64,000 nt of DNA from NCBI GenBank assembly GCA_008828725.1, contig MEHQ01000460.1:1-64000 (forward strand), in the 5' to 3' direction. This document shows positions 22,487 through 35,233 of this stretch, in pieces. Made by a program: the position numbers and the translations under genes. The notes under the pieces were generated by a model. That model had not been told where the DNA came from, did not search any database, and saw nothing but the letters and a program-made list of their open reading frames with translations. The stretch's first letter is position 1. Every line of letters begins with the position of its first letter. Source of the DNA: Saccharina japonica (lineage: Eukaryota > Sar > Phaeophyceae > Laminariales > Laminariaceae).

Positions 22487-24211
22487 CGCACCCCTAACGA
22501 CAGCTGCCTTCACACTACCTTTGGTTACTTTATACGTGCGGGTACAATTGCTGTCGAAGAGAAAAAAAACACGATTCAGATGCTACATAGATGCGCAAAC
22601 ACCTGGACAAAACCACCTATGATACGATCATGCAGCTCGTGCAAAGCTGTGGGTATATGTCGACCAATCAGTTACGACATAATCTAACGTCTAAACGGTC
22701 GTTATGATCTCAGACATCAAACTGGTAAGGTTTTCGCTTATCAGGTCAAGCTTAGGAATCCGCAAAAACTTCCGTACTGCTGTAGACACCTCCACCTCCT
22801 ACGGGTAGAACCTGAACGATCCCCCGCTCATCTTACACTTGTACGCGACGAAATACCAGAACAAATTCACTTCGCGCCCGATTCGCTCAAACAAGATACA
22901 TCACCGTCCATACCGCGCGGGCCATTCAAAAGAATACAGCCGCGCTGAACCAGATGTGCCGAAACCAGCGGATCAGGCTTAGGCTGCCGAGTGTAGCGAG
23001 GGGCGAGAAGCCGTCGGCAAGATGCAGGACGGAGGGATGATCACCTTCACGCAGGTGCTTCGTTCGGGGGCGTATGACTCCACCCCGAGGCAGAGGCGCG
23101 GAGATCACACATAATAAGAGACGCCGGTAGGCCACGTGAACCTACTGATGATCAGGATGCTGAGCGAAATGCAAACTGCCTCAACATCCCTGTTCGAAAC
23201 CGCTGCCGCGTCGTTCTGCGTTCTGAGAGGGTTCGGCGTTCTTCCTACTCGCCGCTCTCGTACTCTACCCTCTTGCCGATACGGTATGATGGTGGGAACT
23301 ATATTGACTTGACACCATCGCTACGAGACCAGGAAGGCATGTTGTGTCGCCGGAGGTGTAATTCCCGTCAAATATGCCGAGCTCCCAGCAGACCGCCCCC
23401 ATGAGGTAAGCTCCAGCAGAGGGCGGCTTAGCCTCCGGGTGGTTTCGCGGTCAGAGAGTACGCGACGGAATAAATCACACCAAAACACACCCAGGTCGCT
23501 GACAGGGCGGGGTTATGTGGCGTAACCCGGACGTTTAGGCCAAAGACGGGACGCGAGCGGGCGGATCTGGCGCATCCCCAACCCCGACCGGTGCGCACGA
23601 GGCTGATGGGGGGGGGGCGGGGAAGAAACCGCGCGGGAAAGCGGTCGACTGCTGGAGAGATGGGTAGAGCTGATGCCTCTGCGTACTAACAAACGTATTA
23701 AAAACACGCAGCGAATCGCCGAGATTCACTCGAATCCGACTGAGTCAGGAGTCTGGCATATGAAGTATATAGAAGCGTGGGGGGGGGGGGGGGCATAATT
23801 ATTTTATTAACTTGAATCCGAATGAATCAGGAATCTGACATATGAAGTATATAGAAGCGTGGGGGGGGGATAATTGATAAAATTAGCGAAAGAGGGAAAG
23901 TAATATGCATAACTACAGTATTAATAGTAGTACCGCTAACTCTGCGGATGTCTACCGTTCGCTGCAGAAAACATAATCACATGGCACGTAGCTAGAGCGA
24001 AATGGACGCCAACTCACTCCTCGTACAGGGAGGAAGAAAGGGGAATCGCAGCGTGGTTGAGGTCTCGCCGCGGCCGATACTTTTCGCCCACGTATCACAC
24101 TGGTAAAACATACCTTCATATTGTATGATGTCGGTCGATCATTTGAAGGGTTTCAACTGCCGTTTTTAGTCGACCACATACTTCACGTAGGTAGCAGTAT
24201 ATATTATAGGT
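22487..24211. other. Intergenic with a GC-rich island
   Basis: GC-rich sequence at about 22900-23700 contains short minus-strand coding-like stretches, for instance GAYLMGAVCWELGIFDGN at about 23420-23370. These are bounded by stops and match no family I can name with confidence. Long G runs at 23778-23794 flank a duplicated 50-bp segment (AATCTGACATATGAAGTATA type, 23750 and 23830). Confidence 0.4.
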
Positions 24212-24471
24212 GACGCCTGCTACGATAGGGGTAGTCCCAGTGACACTTTTTGCTGATTGTGTTTCTGAATGATCGGAATCCTTAGCTCAAAACCGTCGGA
24301 CTTTCATTCTTGGGTTGCCATATATTCCATCGTATACCTAGCTCATGGGATTGTTGGTCGGGTAGCACTTTGGGTTTCTTGCAAAATCGGCTTTCGGGTG
24401 ATGTACGGAGCTCCTCAAGTGACCACCCTTATGAGGCAAAAACACGGTGCACCTCTATCGTAGCATTCGTC
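24212..24471 (-). mobile_element. Family A MITE (A5), reverse orientation
   Basis: Starts GACGCCTGCTACGATAGGGG and ends GTGCACCTCTATCGTAGCATTCGTC. The interior carries GGACTTTCATTCTTG and TTTCGGGTGATGTACGGAGC. Confidence 0.8.
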
Positions 24472-27400
24472 TGGTGTACCTTTAGATTGACCAATCTCGA
24501 TTCGACGTGCCCCCAAGCATGTTGCTGTGGGAAGAAGCAAAGAGAGGAAGTTGATCTACTGTGGAAAGAGACAAAGGGCGATTGCGCACACGCATGTTCT
24601 ACGACGGCACACATGAGAGATACACAAAGCAACACGAAGCGTAAAGCTCAGGATAACCAAAATACAGCTCGACCACCACGGACAACGACATCCACTTGTG
24701 GGAAGCAAACACGCATTATACGCACTACGGACAAACCAGACCAACTGCTATTTTACTGTGCGAAGCAAGCAACGTACTGCGCTGCACACCATGACTGAGT
24801 AGACCAATCCCAAGCCACGCGCACGCAGAGAAAAACGCACGGGCATGCTACACGATCACGACCAACACAACAACAGTTGGACGTAAGCACGTACTATTCA
24901 CCCTCTTGACAATTCACAGCCGCCACAAGGCATCATCATTAGGCCAAACCTCACACAGCTACGCTTCAAAGCAAAATACAAGCGTTGCCGACGATGGTTT
25001 CCTGAGGCCGTTTCACAGCAAAACCTGTCCGAAGAAGCAACACGGGAACACGCCCTCGTCTCGCTCCATGATGGAACGCATCGTACACGTGCAGTACGAG
25101 CACGTTGCGGAGAACCGCAGAATCATCGAACAAGGTATCACTGAACACGGACAAAATTTCAATCACGGAAGGACACCGACGTCACAAAACAAAACTACGG
25201 GGGCATTTTCCTCCTTGATCAGCTGCTCCAATCTCCCCAAACGTTTCCGTTTCTGAACTTTCAGCGGAACGCTCGAGCCCACGCGATACTCGCTTCGATT
25301 AGCGACCTAGTATATCCACCAAAAGCACGCAGGGTTCACACGAAAAACAGAACAGCACATCCGACAATATGCCGCCGCACGGCACCACACGACGCCACGC
25401 TGCTGCTGGGCATTCACTAATCCGCGATCGTCGTCCAAATTTTCCCCCCATGTATCTTGCTCTTTTTTTATTTCGATGCGTGGCTCTGGCTCGAAAAAAA
25501 ACAAAACTACAAACAGACGAACACGCAGTTTTTCATACAAGGCACGGGGTGCAACAACAGCTAGAACAAGTTCAACGCAACACCATGCTAAACCAACAAA
25601 AAAACACTACGACGAATATCCCAACCAAACCATCTTTCAACGAAAAAAAAACAATTTCAACAAGAAGCAAACCGTAACATTTTCCACCAAGACACAAACC
25701 ACTATTCGTATCTTCACCCAATACAAAATACAAATCAACCAAAACCAAAAAGTGATTCAACCATAACGAAACCGTGTCAGCCAAACTAAAACCATTTCCA
25801 ACCAAAAGCAAACTCGTTCAACCGACAATAATAACCATTTCAACCCAAAAACAATTTACCAGGGTATATTTTAATAACAACAACAACAACAGCAACAACA
25901 ACAACGAAACTAACACTTCAACCGTGCCCCGTGGTCCGTTCCTCCGAAGCAAAAACATGAACAAAAAAATGAAAAGCCTACACGCCGACGACGCCAAATC
26001 TGAGGGATCGGGGGCGACTGACGCAAGCATCAAAAACCGCCATCAGAAAAAAGTGGAAACCCCAAAGTGGGCGCCCTGTGTATCCAGAACCGTAAATGTA
26101 ATTGGAGTCGAAGGCATGACTGGTAGGGGGGGGGGGGGGACTGCGAGTGACAGCATCACACGATAATGGCAGCAACGACGGCGGTGGCGGCAACCGAGGC
26201 AAGAACTACAATGGATTCAAGCCACGCTGCCCCCACGCGTTGTGCGTAGATGCCGAGACGCTCAACTTACTCTCAAGTCAGGGTGCACACATACATGCGT
26301 TGTTCGTGGCCGTACAGTATGGAAACCCTATTGTCTGTATATCGCTCGGACGGCCTAGACGAAGCCTGTGTACTCGACACGATAGCCGCACAAACGTATG
26401 TATGCAGCACAACAGAAGAGCCGCACCCGGTACGTATACCACGCGAAAGCCGGGCGAAGTCTGCTTACCGCACTAAAGCCGGCACAAAAGAAATATGCAC
26501 ACCCAAAATTATTTTGCGTGGACTGGATGATTTGCTCACTCAAGACGGAGACGTGGGGGGGGGGGCTATCGAACGGGCGAGACGTTAATTTTTGACAGCC
26601 TTCGTTGGATGACACAACGCACACAAGAAACGACTATTACATCAAAATCCAAACTGCAAACAAACACAAAAACCCGACATGTATCCAAACCGAAAAAACA
26701 GAAAACAGAACATAAAAATCCCACAACTCAAAACATCGAAACCCAATACTCACAACATCATACATACACAAATCGCAGCATCAGACATTATCACGACATC
26801 GACACATTTCAAATCCGAGGCAAACCGTGGATCGTGGTGGAACTAGCAGGCGTTCACTTGCTGGAGGCTATGCCGACAACTCTGGGAATATAACCCCCCC
26901 CACCCCCCCCTAACCTACCCCACTACCCACCACAAACGACATGTACTGAATGAATGATGCTTGTCGAGGCTTTGGTTCCAATAATGGAAACGCTCGTTCT
27001 CTATGGCGCCTAAACGGTGGCTACCACTGAGCAGCTTCTGCGACATAGCAGCAGCACAAGGCGCAAAACAAGGCCGCTTGTTGGTACAGCACTGAGCAGA
27101 GAGCGTTCAACAGACACAACGACCCCACATCCGCGTGTAGCAGGGCCCTCGCGCAAAGCAAGCACCCCCCCCGTCAACACCTCGATCTCCCCCAGAAGGT
27201 TTTGGCTGTTATTGTGTGGAGCCTGCAAGAGGAGCAACGACAGCCCTGCCTACGGTTTACAACGCTGCGCGGCCGAAACAACAAAACAATCATCGGTGGA
27301 GAGCGAGCGTAACATGCATGGACAACGCGACCCTGTCCTAGCTTTCGAAGACCGCTCGTTCCTAGCTTAAGGATTTCTAGAGTGTTTAGGTCACGGTTCC

Positions 27401-27639
27401 CATCGAGTTCCCGTCCGCGCTGTGAACAAGAGCACCCAAGATGGGAGTTGCAAGGGGGACGGGGAGGCGTGTGGAGAGGCCATGCACAGGTGGGGAGAAA
27501 GCCGACGCTCTGGCCAGGGTGAGAGTCAGAGAGGCTGGGGAGGGGGGGAGATAATGTGTGTGGGTGGGGGGTGCTCGTACCATGCATAGCCGTAATCGGG
27601 GGTGGGGAGGCGGTGGGAAGGCGGGGAAGGAGAGGGCCG
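24472..27639. other. A/C-skewed intergenic stretch, no gene recognised
   Basis: The plus strand is strongly A/C-rich (AACAAC and ACAAAA runs at 24600-26900). The same skew is seen across the introns of the minus-strand tyrosinase gene, so it may be transcribed as a G/T-rich RNA. A few short coding-like plus-strand stretches (25050-25150 and 26815-26890) have no recognisable family. Confidence 0.4.
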
Positions 27640-28140
27640 GGTGTACTCAATTTGCATGCATGGCCGTAGTCTATGACCATAGACCCTCGCATCCCTACAA
27701 TGCCGGGACGGAGCTGCGGGGTTTTCACCAGACCAGGCATACACTTGCATTGCAGCACCAACCGCGAAGCGCCGTGAGGTGTTGGGCGAGTCGCATGAGG
27801 GGTGAGCTGCATCCTGCTAAGAACCGCCTCTGAGGCGGACTTGCATATGGACGATAGCTTCAATGAGTTAATTTAATTTCTGGTGTGGCTACTTCCGGAG
27901 ACAGCAATGGGTTTTACTATGTAACTGCCTCGCGGACGCCTTACCATATTAACACTACGTGATACGACCATTCCCCTTGTGCGGAACAAAGATTCTCCAC
28001 CCCGCACAAATGATCTACTCGACCGCCAGCTTTGGTGACCGCCAAAACAAATGACAAAAAAAACGGCACCCTGGTTGTCTAGCTCCACGCAGCGAGTGGC
28101 GTGTTTTACAGCGTCGTTGCCAACCGATGCCAACCCAACC
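27640..28140 (+). repeat. Family E long repeat, copy 1
   Basis: Begins TGTACTCAATTTGCATGCATGG and passes through GACCATAGACCCTCGCATCC, CTACAATGCCGGGACGGA and TGCATATGGACGATAGC, ending CAACCCAACCTA. Closely similar over its length to 49265-49772. Partial copies carrying the CATAGACCCTCGCATCC block lie at 29432-29490, 36400-36440 and, inverted, at 32464-32520 and 63160-63240. Confidence 0.75.
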
Positions 28141-28699
28141 TATAAATATATCATATATTTATGGGGGGGGGGGGGGAGGGGCATATGCGGAGCGAGGGGG
28201 GGGGCGGGGGGCTCCATACCCTGCCGCACCCCCAGACCTGAGTCGGTCGATCCCCCAAGGTATTATCGGGGCCAGTCGAGGCTTATGTTTGCCGACCAAG
28301 TCGCCCTTGAGTCAAGGAGATGCAAAAAAAGGCGAAGCAAGACCGCGAAGAGGAACGAGAGGAAATGATATTGCAAGCAAAACCAAAACAGGGGAAAACA
28401 AACGGAAGAAATATGGGAGGAACCAATAAACGAAAGCACGGAAACAGCGAGAGGGAAAAGAAGACACAGGACTAAAGCAAGAACGAATCAGAGCGAGAGG
28501 AAGGACATGCAATACTAACGAGAAAGAAAGAGAGATAATATTGCATACTGAGCGATAGATACAACAAAGGTTGCAATAACCGGCACGTTACAAACAGAAA
28601 AACGAGAAAAAACAAAAAATCGGCGAAGAGGCGACCTCACAAGCCGAACTCGCGAAAAACACACACACACTGAAATGCTCATCACACCACGGACGACAC

Positions 28700-28813
28700 T
28701 CACGCGCAGTGATCCCAGCGGTATTCGTTGTACATGTACGGGAGGTCTTCATTATCGGGATAGATGAACGCCAGCCACTGGATGTTCGACATCGTAATGT
28801 ATTCTCCTTTGAC
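28700..28813 (-). CDS. Tyrosinase exon 14: C-terminus and stop
   Basis: Encodes VKGEYITMSNIQWLAFIYPD and a tail ending YRWDHCA, then TGA at 28702-28700. Acceptor CCACCAG, phase 0. No poly(A) signal could be assigned with confidence downstream. Confidence 0.82.
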   Translation of the reverse strand, partial: VKGEYITMSNIQWLAFIYPDNEDLPYMYNEYRWDHCA

Positions 28814-31800
28814 CTGGTGGAACAAAATACAAAATGCACAAAATTGCTAATTTTTCCTAGACATCACACAGATGATTTTTTTTCCGAATTCAAAATAACA
28901 ACATATCAATACGTACTGTGTATAATAAAAGAACAAATATTCAAAATTACACACAATAACGGAAAATCAAAATTACAAAACTGCAAAGCTACGAAAGTTT
29001 AAACTGCCGGGGGTTTGTATGGTCCAGACACCAAGTTGACCAGGGGGGGGGGCAGGCTACTATAGGTAAACGCGAATTCTAGAAAAAGCTGGGGTTTCTT
29101 GATGTACTTACTTTCTTCCCCGTTATCCTGGACGCAAAAAAAAAAAAAACAAACATATTTGCCAAAATACCAGAGTTTCGTACGGCCATGGCGTCGAGCA
29201 GACATCGGGGCGGGTGCGGCAGGCAGGATACGATTTGTGAGCACAGACGTACAAAATATTGCGGTTTCTGGGTGTGTTTCTTAACCGTTGATGAACTGGT
29301 CCCAAGTATTTGGGGACAAAGTACTTGAAGTTAGTGTGGGATATTTTTTCAGTTCTGAATGGGTTAACCTGGTGACAAAAAGCACAGAATACCGGGGCTT
29401 GTACGGGCCAGATAGCGAGAAGGCATGGGAGGGGGGGGGTGCACGCACGGCCGTAGTCGTATGACCATAGACCCTCGCATCCCTACATAGAACCTCGTAC
29501 ACGCTATATTGTCTCAAAAAAAAAAATGTGAACGTATCAAAACTAACCTGTAGTTTCTCACTTGAGGAGTATACTAATAGTCAGTCACAAAATATCGCCC
29601 AAGAATGCAAAAGCTGACTGAAACCCCTACCTACCGAGGGATGTCATTACTATAGTAATACCTAGTAATACCTAGTAATACCTAGTAATACCTAGTAATA
29701 CCTAGTAAATACCTAGTAATACATGGTAATACAAAGTAATACATAGTAATACATAGTAATATATAGTAATACATAGTAATACATAGTAATACATAGTAAT
29801 ACATAGTAATACATAGTAATACATAGCAATACATTGTAATACACAGTACTACTAGTTATAATCAGACCCCACGAAGAACATAAAAGCATTTGGTTATATT
29901 TACAACAGTAGGTTCTCCCCTACCAATATGTACCAGGTACTATTTACGGGGAGCAATAGTAAATAGGGCCAAATATTGTCAGTGAAAAAAAGGGAAATAT
30001 GTAGGGTTAGGGTTAGGGTGTACCGTAGGTTCTATTTACTATGGCTGCGCGTAATAGCCGTCAAGTGTACCCAACGGATGCCTTACTCACGGCCCTAAAA
30101 ACAAAAATACCATTCTGGGGGCTTCGTACGATCCACACAGACAGCGAGCCGACACTGAGGGGGGGGGGGGCTACGTACTCATTTGCTACCTGCCTTTGCT
30201 AGTTGACCCTTGATCACGCATACCTTTCGGGACTGGGCACCATTCCTACTCCTAATTGAGACACCTCCAACATTTGGGCGACATAGGGGGTACTCATTTG
30301 TTGCTTGCCTTAGCCATTCGACCATTAACCAACGCATCCCTTCCGAACCGCGGGAGTATACTTAACACAATGCATGGCTGTAGTCGTTTGACCTTAAACC
30401 CTTGTTTCCCGTCGAGCTTGACGACAGCATACAACCCACCACCAAGCACAAAACACAAAAACCAAAAACCTCCCGGAGCTTCCAACGGTCCTTTTGCAAA
30501 AACTCTCTCAAGAGAAGCAAACCTTGACTTTGAAGGGAAGCACGTCCACCGCCGCGTGGCCACCACAGATGCCTTTGGTGCAGGTGGGCATATCGAGGGA
30601 GCCCTCTCGGACGTCCGCCCAGTTGCACACCATGCCCGTTTCTCCCACGACGTGTCCGTGCGTGTAGCCCCAAACCTCGCTGAAGCCGTAACTGCCAGGA
30701 ACATTGGTTTATCGAAAACGGTGGGGAGCACGCGCGCGCGCCAGTAGGCGTATAGCCTTTTGCCCGTCAATCTCTTCGAATGTAGCAGCGGTTGGTTATT
30801 ACGCATGTCACGATAGAGGTGCACCATGTTTTTTTTCTAGGCTCCTCGCTTGAGGAGCTCTATACAAATAGTAAGCCACCCGCCTTTGGAGGAAAATAAA
30901 AGTGCTACCCGATGGACACTCCCATGGCCTAACGATACAACGAAAAACATTGCAACAAAAGAAAAGAGATTCCGACGATTTCGGGTTAAGGAGCAAAACA
31001 ATAGCCTTAAATAGCCTTTAATAGCCATAAATAGCCTTAAATAGCCTTCAATAGCCTTTAATAGCCTTTAATAGCCATAAATAGCCTTCAATAGCCTTTA
31101 ATAGCCTTGAATAGCCATAAATAGCCTTAAATAACCTTTAATAGCCTTTAACAGCCTTTAATAGCCTTTAATAGCCCTCACTAGCCTTTAATAGCCTTTA
31201 ATAGCCTTTAATAACCTTTAATAGCCTTTAATCGCCTTCAATAGCCTTAAATAGCCTTCAATAGGTACTTCAGAAAATGTTTCAGCCGAAAAAAGGTACA
31301 GTGCCCCTGTCGTAGCACGCGTCTTATGGGAGTTCGTTCTTCGTGTGATGCAAAATTCACGCTGTATTCTTAGGCTAGGGGGTTGGTCGTTCATCGGGTA
31401 CATATATGAAGCATTTTTATGTTCCCTCCCGAATCAGCTTTCGGGTGAGGTATACGAGAGCTCTTCAAGTCGCCACCCTCAGAAGGCAGAAACACGGTGC
31501 ACCTGCATGCAGGCTACCGTAGCATGCGTCAGCCCTCGAGAGGGTTAAATCAGTTCTATGGTAGGACCATAAGAGACCCCACGCATGCTACGGTAGAAGT
31601 ATTCGTCCCAAAACAAAGCGATTTTGTTACGGAGAGGGGAAAAAAGGATCTATATATTATACGTACACAAACACCCGATGAGGTCAAAATCCCAGATAGC
31701 CCCAACTATACAACGAAACATACAGCAAACACAAAGACGAAGATTTCCGTCGACCTTTATGGTTAAGGGAGCCCCGCCCCGCCTGTCCCGAAAACGCTTT

Positions 31801-34800
31801 TCCGGTCAAAATGTCTTTGTGAATACCTCTATCGTAGCACGCGTATTTGCACCTCAAGAATGAAATTTCCGTCGACCTTTGGGGTTACGGGAGGCCCCGA
31901 CAAGTCTGTTCCAAAAACGCTTTTCCGGTCAAAAACATGTGTATATTTACTTCTATCGTACGTCGAACGCATCAACTCCTTAATGGACGAGCCTCCAGAA
32001 CAAAACAGATGCGACCTTGTGGTTAAGTGAGCCCCAACAACCCCTTAAGAACTGGTCCCCCTATTTGGGGACAAACTACTTGGAATTAGTGTGGGCTATT
32101 TTCATCAAGTTCTGAATGGGTTATGGGAGCCTCGCCCCGTCCTTTTCCAAAAACACTTTTCCGGTCAACCAGATGCTTATAAATATCGCTATCGTACATA
32201 CGAGTAGCGCGCGCCAGTCCCTTAATGGAGGAGGCTCCAAACATTAGCAGGTACCCCCCCCCTACGGAGGCGAAACAGGGAGGGGATAGGACTAGCAAAA
32301 CGTGTATTTGTATTATATGGCAAACAACGTAATGAGCGCCCAAATGTTGGAAGTGTCTCTATGAGGAGTAGGAACGGTGCTCCGTCTCGAAAGGGGTGCG
32401 TTGGTCAATGGTCAAATGACTAAGGACAGCATCAAATGAGTACGCTCCCCCTTCCTGGTTGGTGAAAACCCAACGTGCTCCGTCCCGGCATTGTAGGGAT
32501 GCGAGGGTCTATGGTCATATGACAAAGGAAATACTGCTGCTGTAGCACGCGACATTCTCTCACCCGTCCACCCCATCCTCTGCCACCTTTCTCCTCCAAG
32601 AGAGCAAGCGCTCCGCCGCCGGGTGGATGACCCAGAAGAGAGGGTCGTACGGCGCGGAAGAGGTGTACATGTCCCCCACATGGCTGCGGCACACCAAAAC
32701 GACGCAAAAATAATCGCGACAGGAGGGTTCGGCAAAACCGAAGACCGCAAGAAGCGACCGGGGGGGGAAGGGCCGGGAGGCAGCGACCGGGCGGGGGGGG
32801 CACGGAGAGAGGGGGTAGTGCGAGAGGGGGAGACCGGGGGGGGGGTGGGGGGGCACTGGGGGGGGGGGCGGGGGTGAGGGGGGGTGGGGTAAAACAGAGA
32901 GGGAGGGCGGGCCGGGAAGTGGAAGCGAGATGTGTGCTGAGAAGAGGCAAGGACAGGGTGAGAGTGAGGGGGGCAATGTGGACGGGGTGGGGGGCTGGTG
33001 GTAGGGGGGTGTTGGGGGGTAGGGAGAACCCTGTTCGCGATAGAAATGAACGGAGAAATGTCGACTCCTGTGCCAGCCTTGTCCACAAGGCTGCTAGTAT
33101 GGGTAAAAACAATATCTACGAGTTGGACTGGCAAGAGATGAAGACAAAAAAAAAACATACGACGGTTCGTCTTCGGTAGTAATTAAAGCCCACAATGGCC
33201 CCTATGTTGACACATCCTACTATAATATTAATGAGATTACTACGTTCCCCCGTAGGACAGCCTGTGGGGAAAGGCCCACTAGTAACGGACTTCCCATGTG
33301 TCTTGTCAGGTTCAACTATAAACTGATGCTTCACGGACAACCATCGTCTACTATTGCACTGCAATCGAAGCACTGGCTATCCTGTTTCCAAACACGTGGG
33401 CCCTGGCTTCAAATAAAACTCCCACCAACCTCCCGTCACAAGCCAATGTAAACAAATAATAACCCAAACCCCGTTTTTTCGAAGCAACGCAACACCCCCC
33501 TTTCCCCCCTCCCTCGCCGCCCCCTCCCTCCTCCCACCCCGCAATCCTCCCCCACCCGTCTCTCACGCCTTCCCTTACCCCCCCCCCCCGCCCCCAGATT
33601 CCCCCCACCCCGCCCCCCTCCCAGCCCCTCCCCCCCCTAAAGGGCAAATAAGCAGGCACTATACGAAACGGAGCCCAAGCTGCACCCGGGATCGCAGAGA
33701 GCCAAGAGTAGTTTCCTCCACACGGTCTGCTGGTACACTTCGTCGTCCTCGTGTCCGGCGATCGCGAATCGGTCCTCATCGGAAAGGTATTTCTGCGACA
33801 TGGGGCCAAGCAGGAACACGGGCACGCAAACCCGAACAAGCACAGGCATTACGTGTTTCGATACAAATATATATTAATATATATATTTGATATATAATAA
33901 GGTCCTTGGGAATACACTCGCTGTAGGTGTATATGCTACCTGACGCAATATTATAGTATTGTTTTAGGTAGGTAGGTAGGTTGTTCGTGGTATGGGGGGT
34001 ATAACTAATGAATTTAGCGAAAGAGGCAACATAATACTATATACATATATTTGTACAAGATTCCCCTTCGGGATTGTGATTGTCTTGAAATCGCGGGGGG
34101 GTGTCGCAAGCTGAAAAGGAGGAAATAACGCAGCAGACGTTCGTTTTCTCGCACAGTAGCAGCTACTACTCGCACGTAGCCACCGGGCCGGAACAACGAA
34201 CAACATAACCATATCTTGAATGCCTATGAATAAAGAAAAAATAGGTTATGTGCCCACCAGGCAAGTAGCTGTGCAAGTACCACCGATCAGGCCAAACGAG
34301 TTTAGAGCTTTGTCCAACATCTAAACACACACGCCTCCATAGAGGGGCGGGAACTCCGTAAAGGTTTTAGCCTCATTTTCAGCTTGAGTTTAACTTCATG
34401 TGCTGTGCTGGTTGTTTTTCCTCAACGGTTTTTACTCGCGTGTCGGCTGTTAACAGACGCAGACAGCACCGTTGGCAGCAATGGAACTAACACAAACCAG
34501 GTACGTAGAAGATGAACGGTTTCACGATTTTACCCAACCGGCACCAGCAGGGGCATCAGCAGCATCAGCCCAATAGCCCTCAACAACAGACCAACAAAAA
34601 CAGACAAAACAATAACAGACAAAAAAAGAACAGGCAAACAAAAAACAGACCACACAAACACCAACACCCAGTCATCAAGCAGTAGCATCAGCAGCGCACC
34701 TCCGGCGCAAGCAAATAAACCCACCAACTCAACAAAGACAAAAACAAAAACAATTCTCAACACGCGATAATCCCACCAGCAGCGGGAGGAGGGCGGCAAC

Positions 34801-35198
34801 AGCACGAAGCCCCCTCCCCGAGCTATGGAAAGAAAAATAAAAAACAGTGACTGCACGAGTACCCGGCGAGCAGTAGCAACAGCGGCGGCGGACGCAGCAG
34901 TGCCAGCAGCAGCAGCAGCAGCGCCAGCAGCAGCACCAGCAGCGCCAGCAGCGCCAGCAGCGCAAGCACTAGCTGCACCAGAAGTAGTAGCAGGAGCAGC
35001 AGCAGGAGCAGCAGCAGGAGCAGCAGCAGGAGCAGCAAGGGCATCCGAACATCCTATCCCACGACAAAAAAAAACAACAACTAATCACTGTGTCCTTAAA
35101 AATAAGGACCGTTTCTATTTTAACACCCATTCCTAACGTTATTTATATTTAGGTGCAGAGTGGTACTAGGTTTGTCACGGTTGTCCAGCCAAAAGCAG

Positions 35199-35233
<35 letters not shown>

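Noticed and set aside
22690..22900. Minus-strand peptide pieces around stops (EVNLFWYFVAYKC region)
   Set aside because: Interrupted by stops, and no family could be named. Possibly an old element, but too weak to annotate.
24906..26600. Plus-strand frames with some coding character
   Set aside because: No domain, no consistent splice frame, strongly A/C-biased composition that opens frames by chance.
32412..33158. 248-codon Pro-rich minus-strand frame
   Set aside because: The Pro-rich part is the C-rich tract of intron 11. The real coding piece is exon 12 in another frame (32564-32683).
34823..35136. Poly-Leu and poly-Ala frames
   Set aside because: Translations of the GCA/GCC microsatellite.
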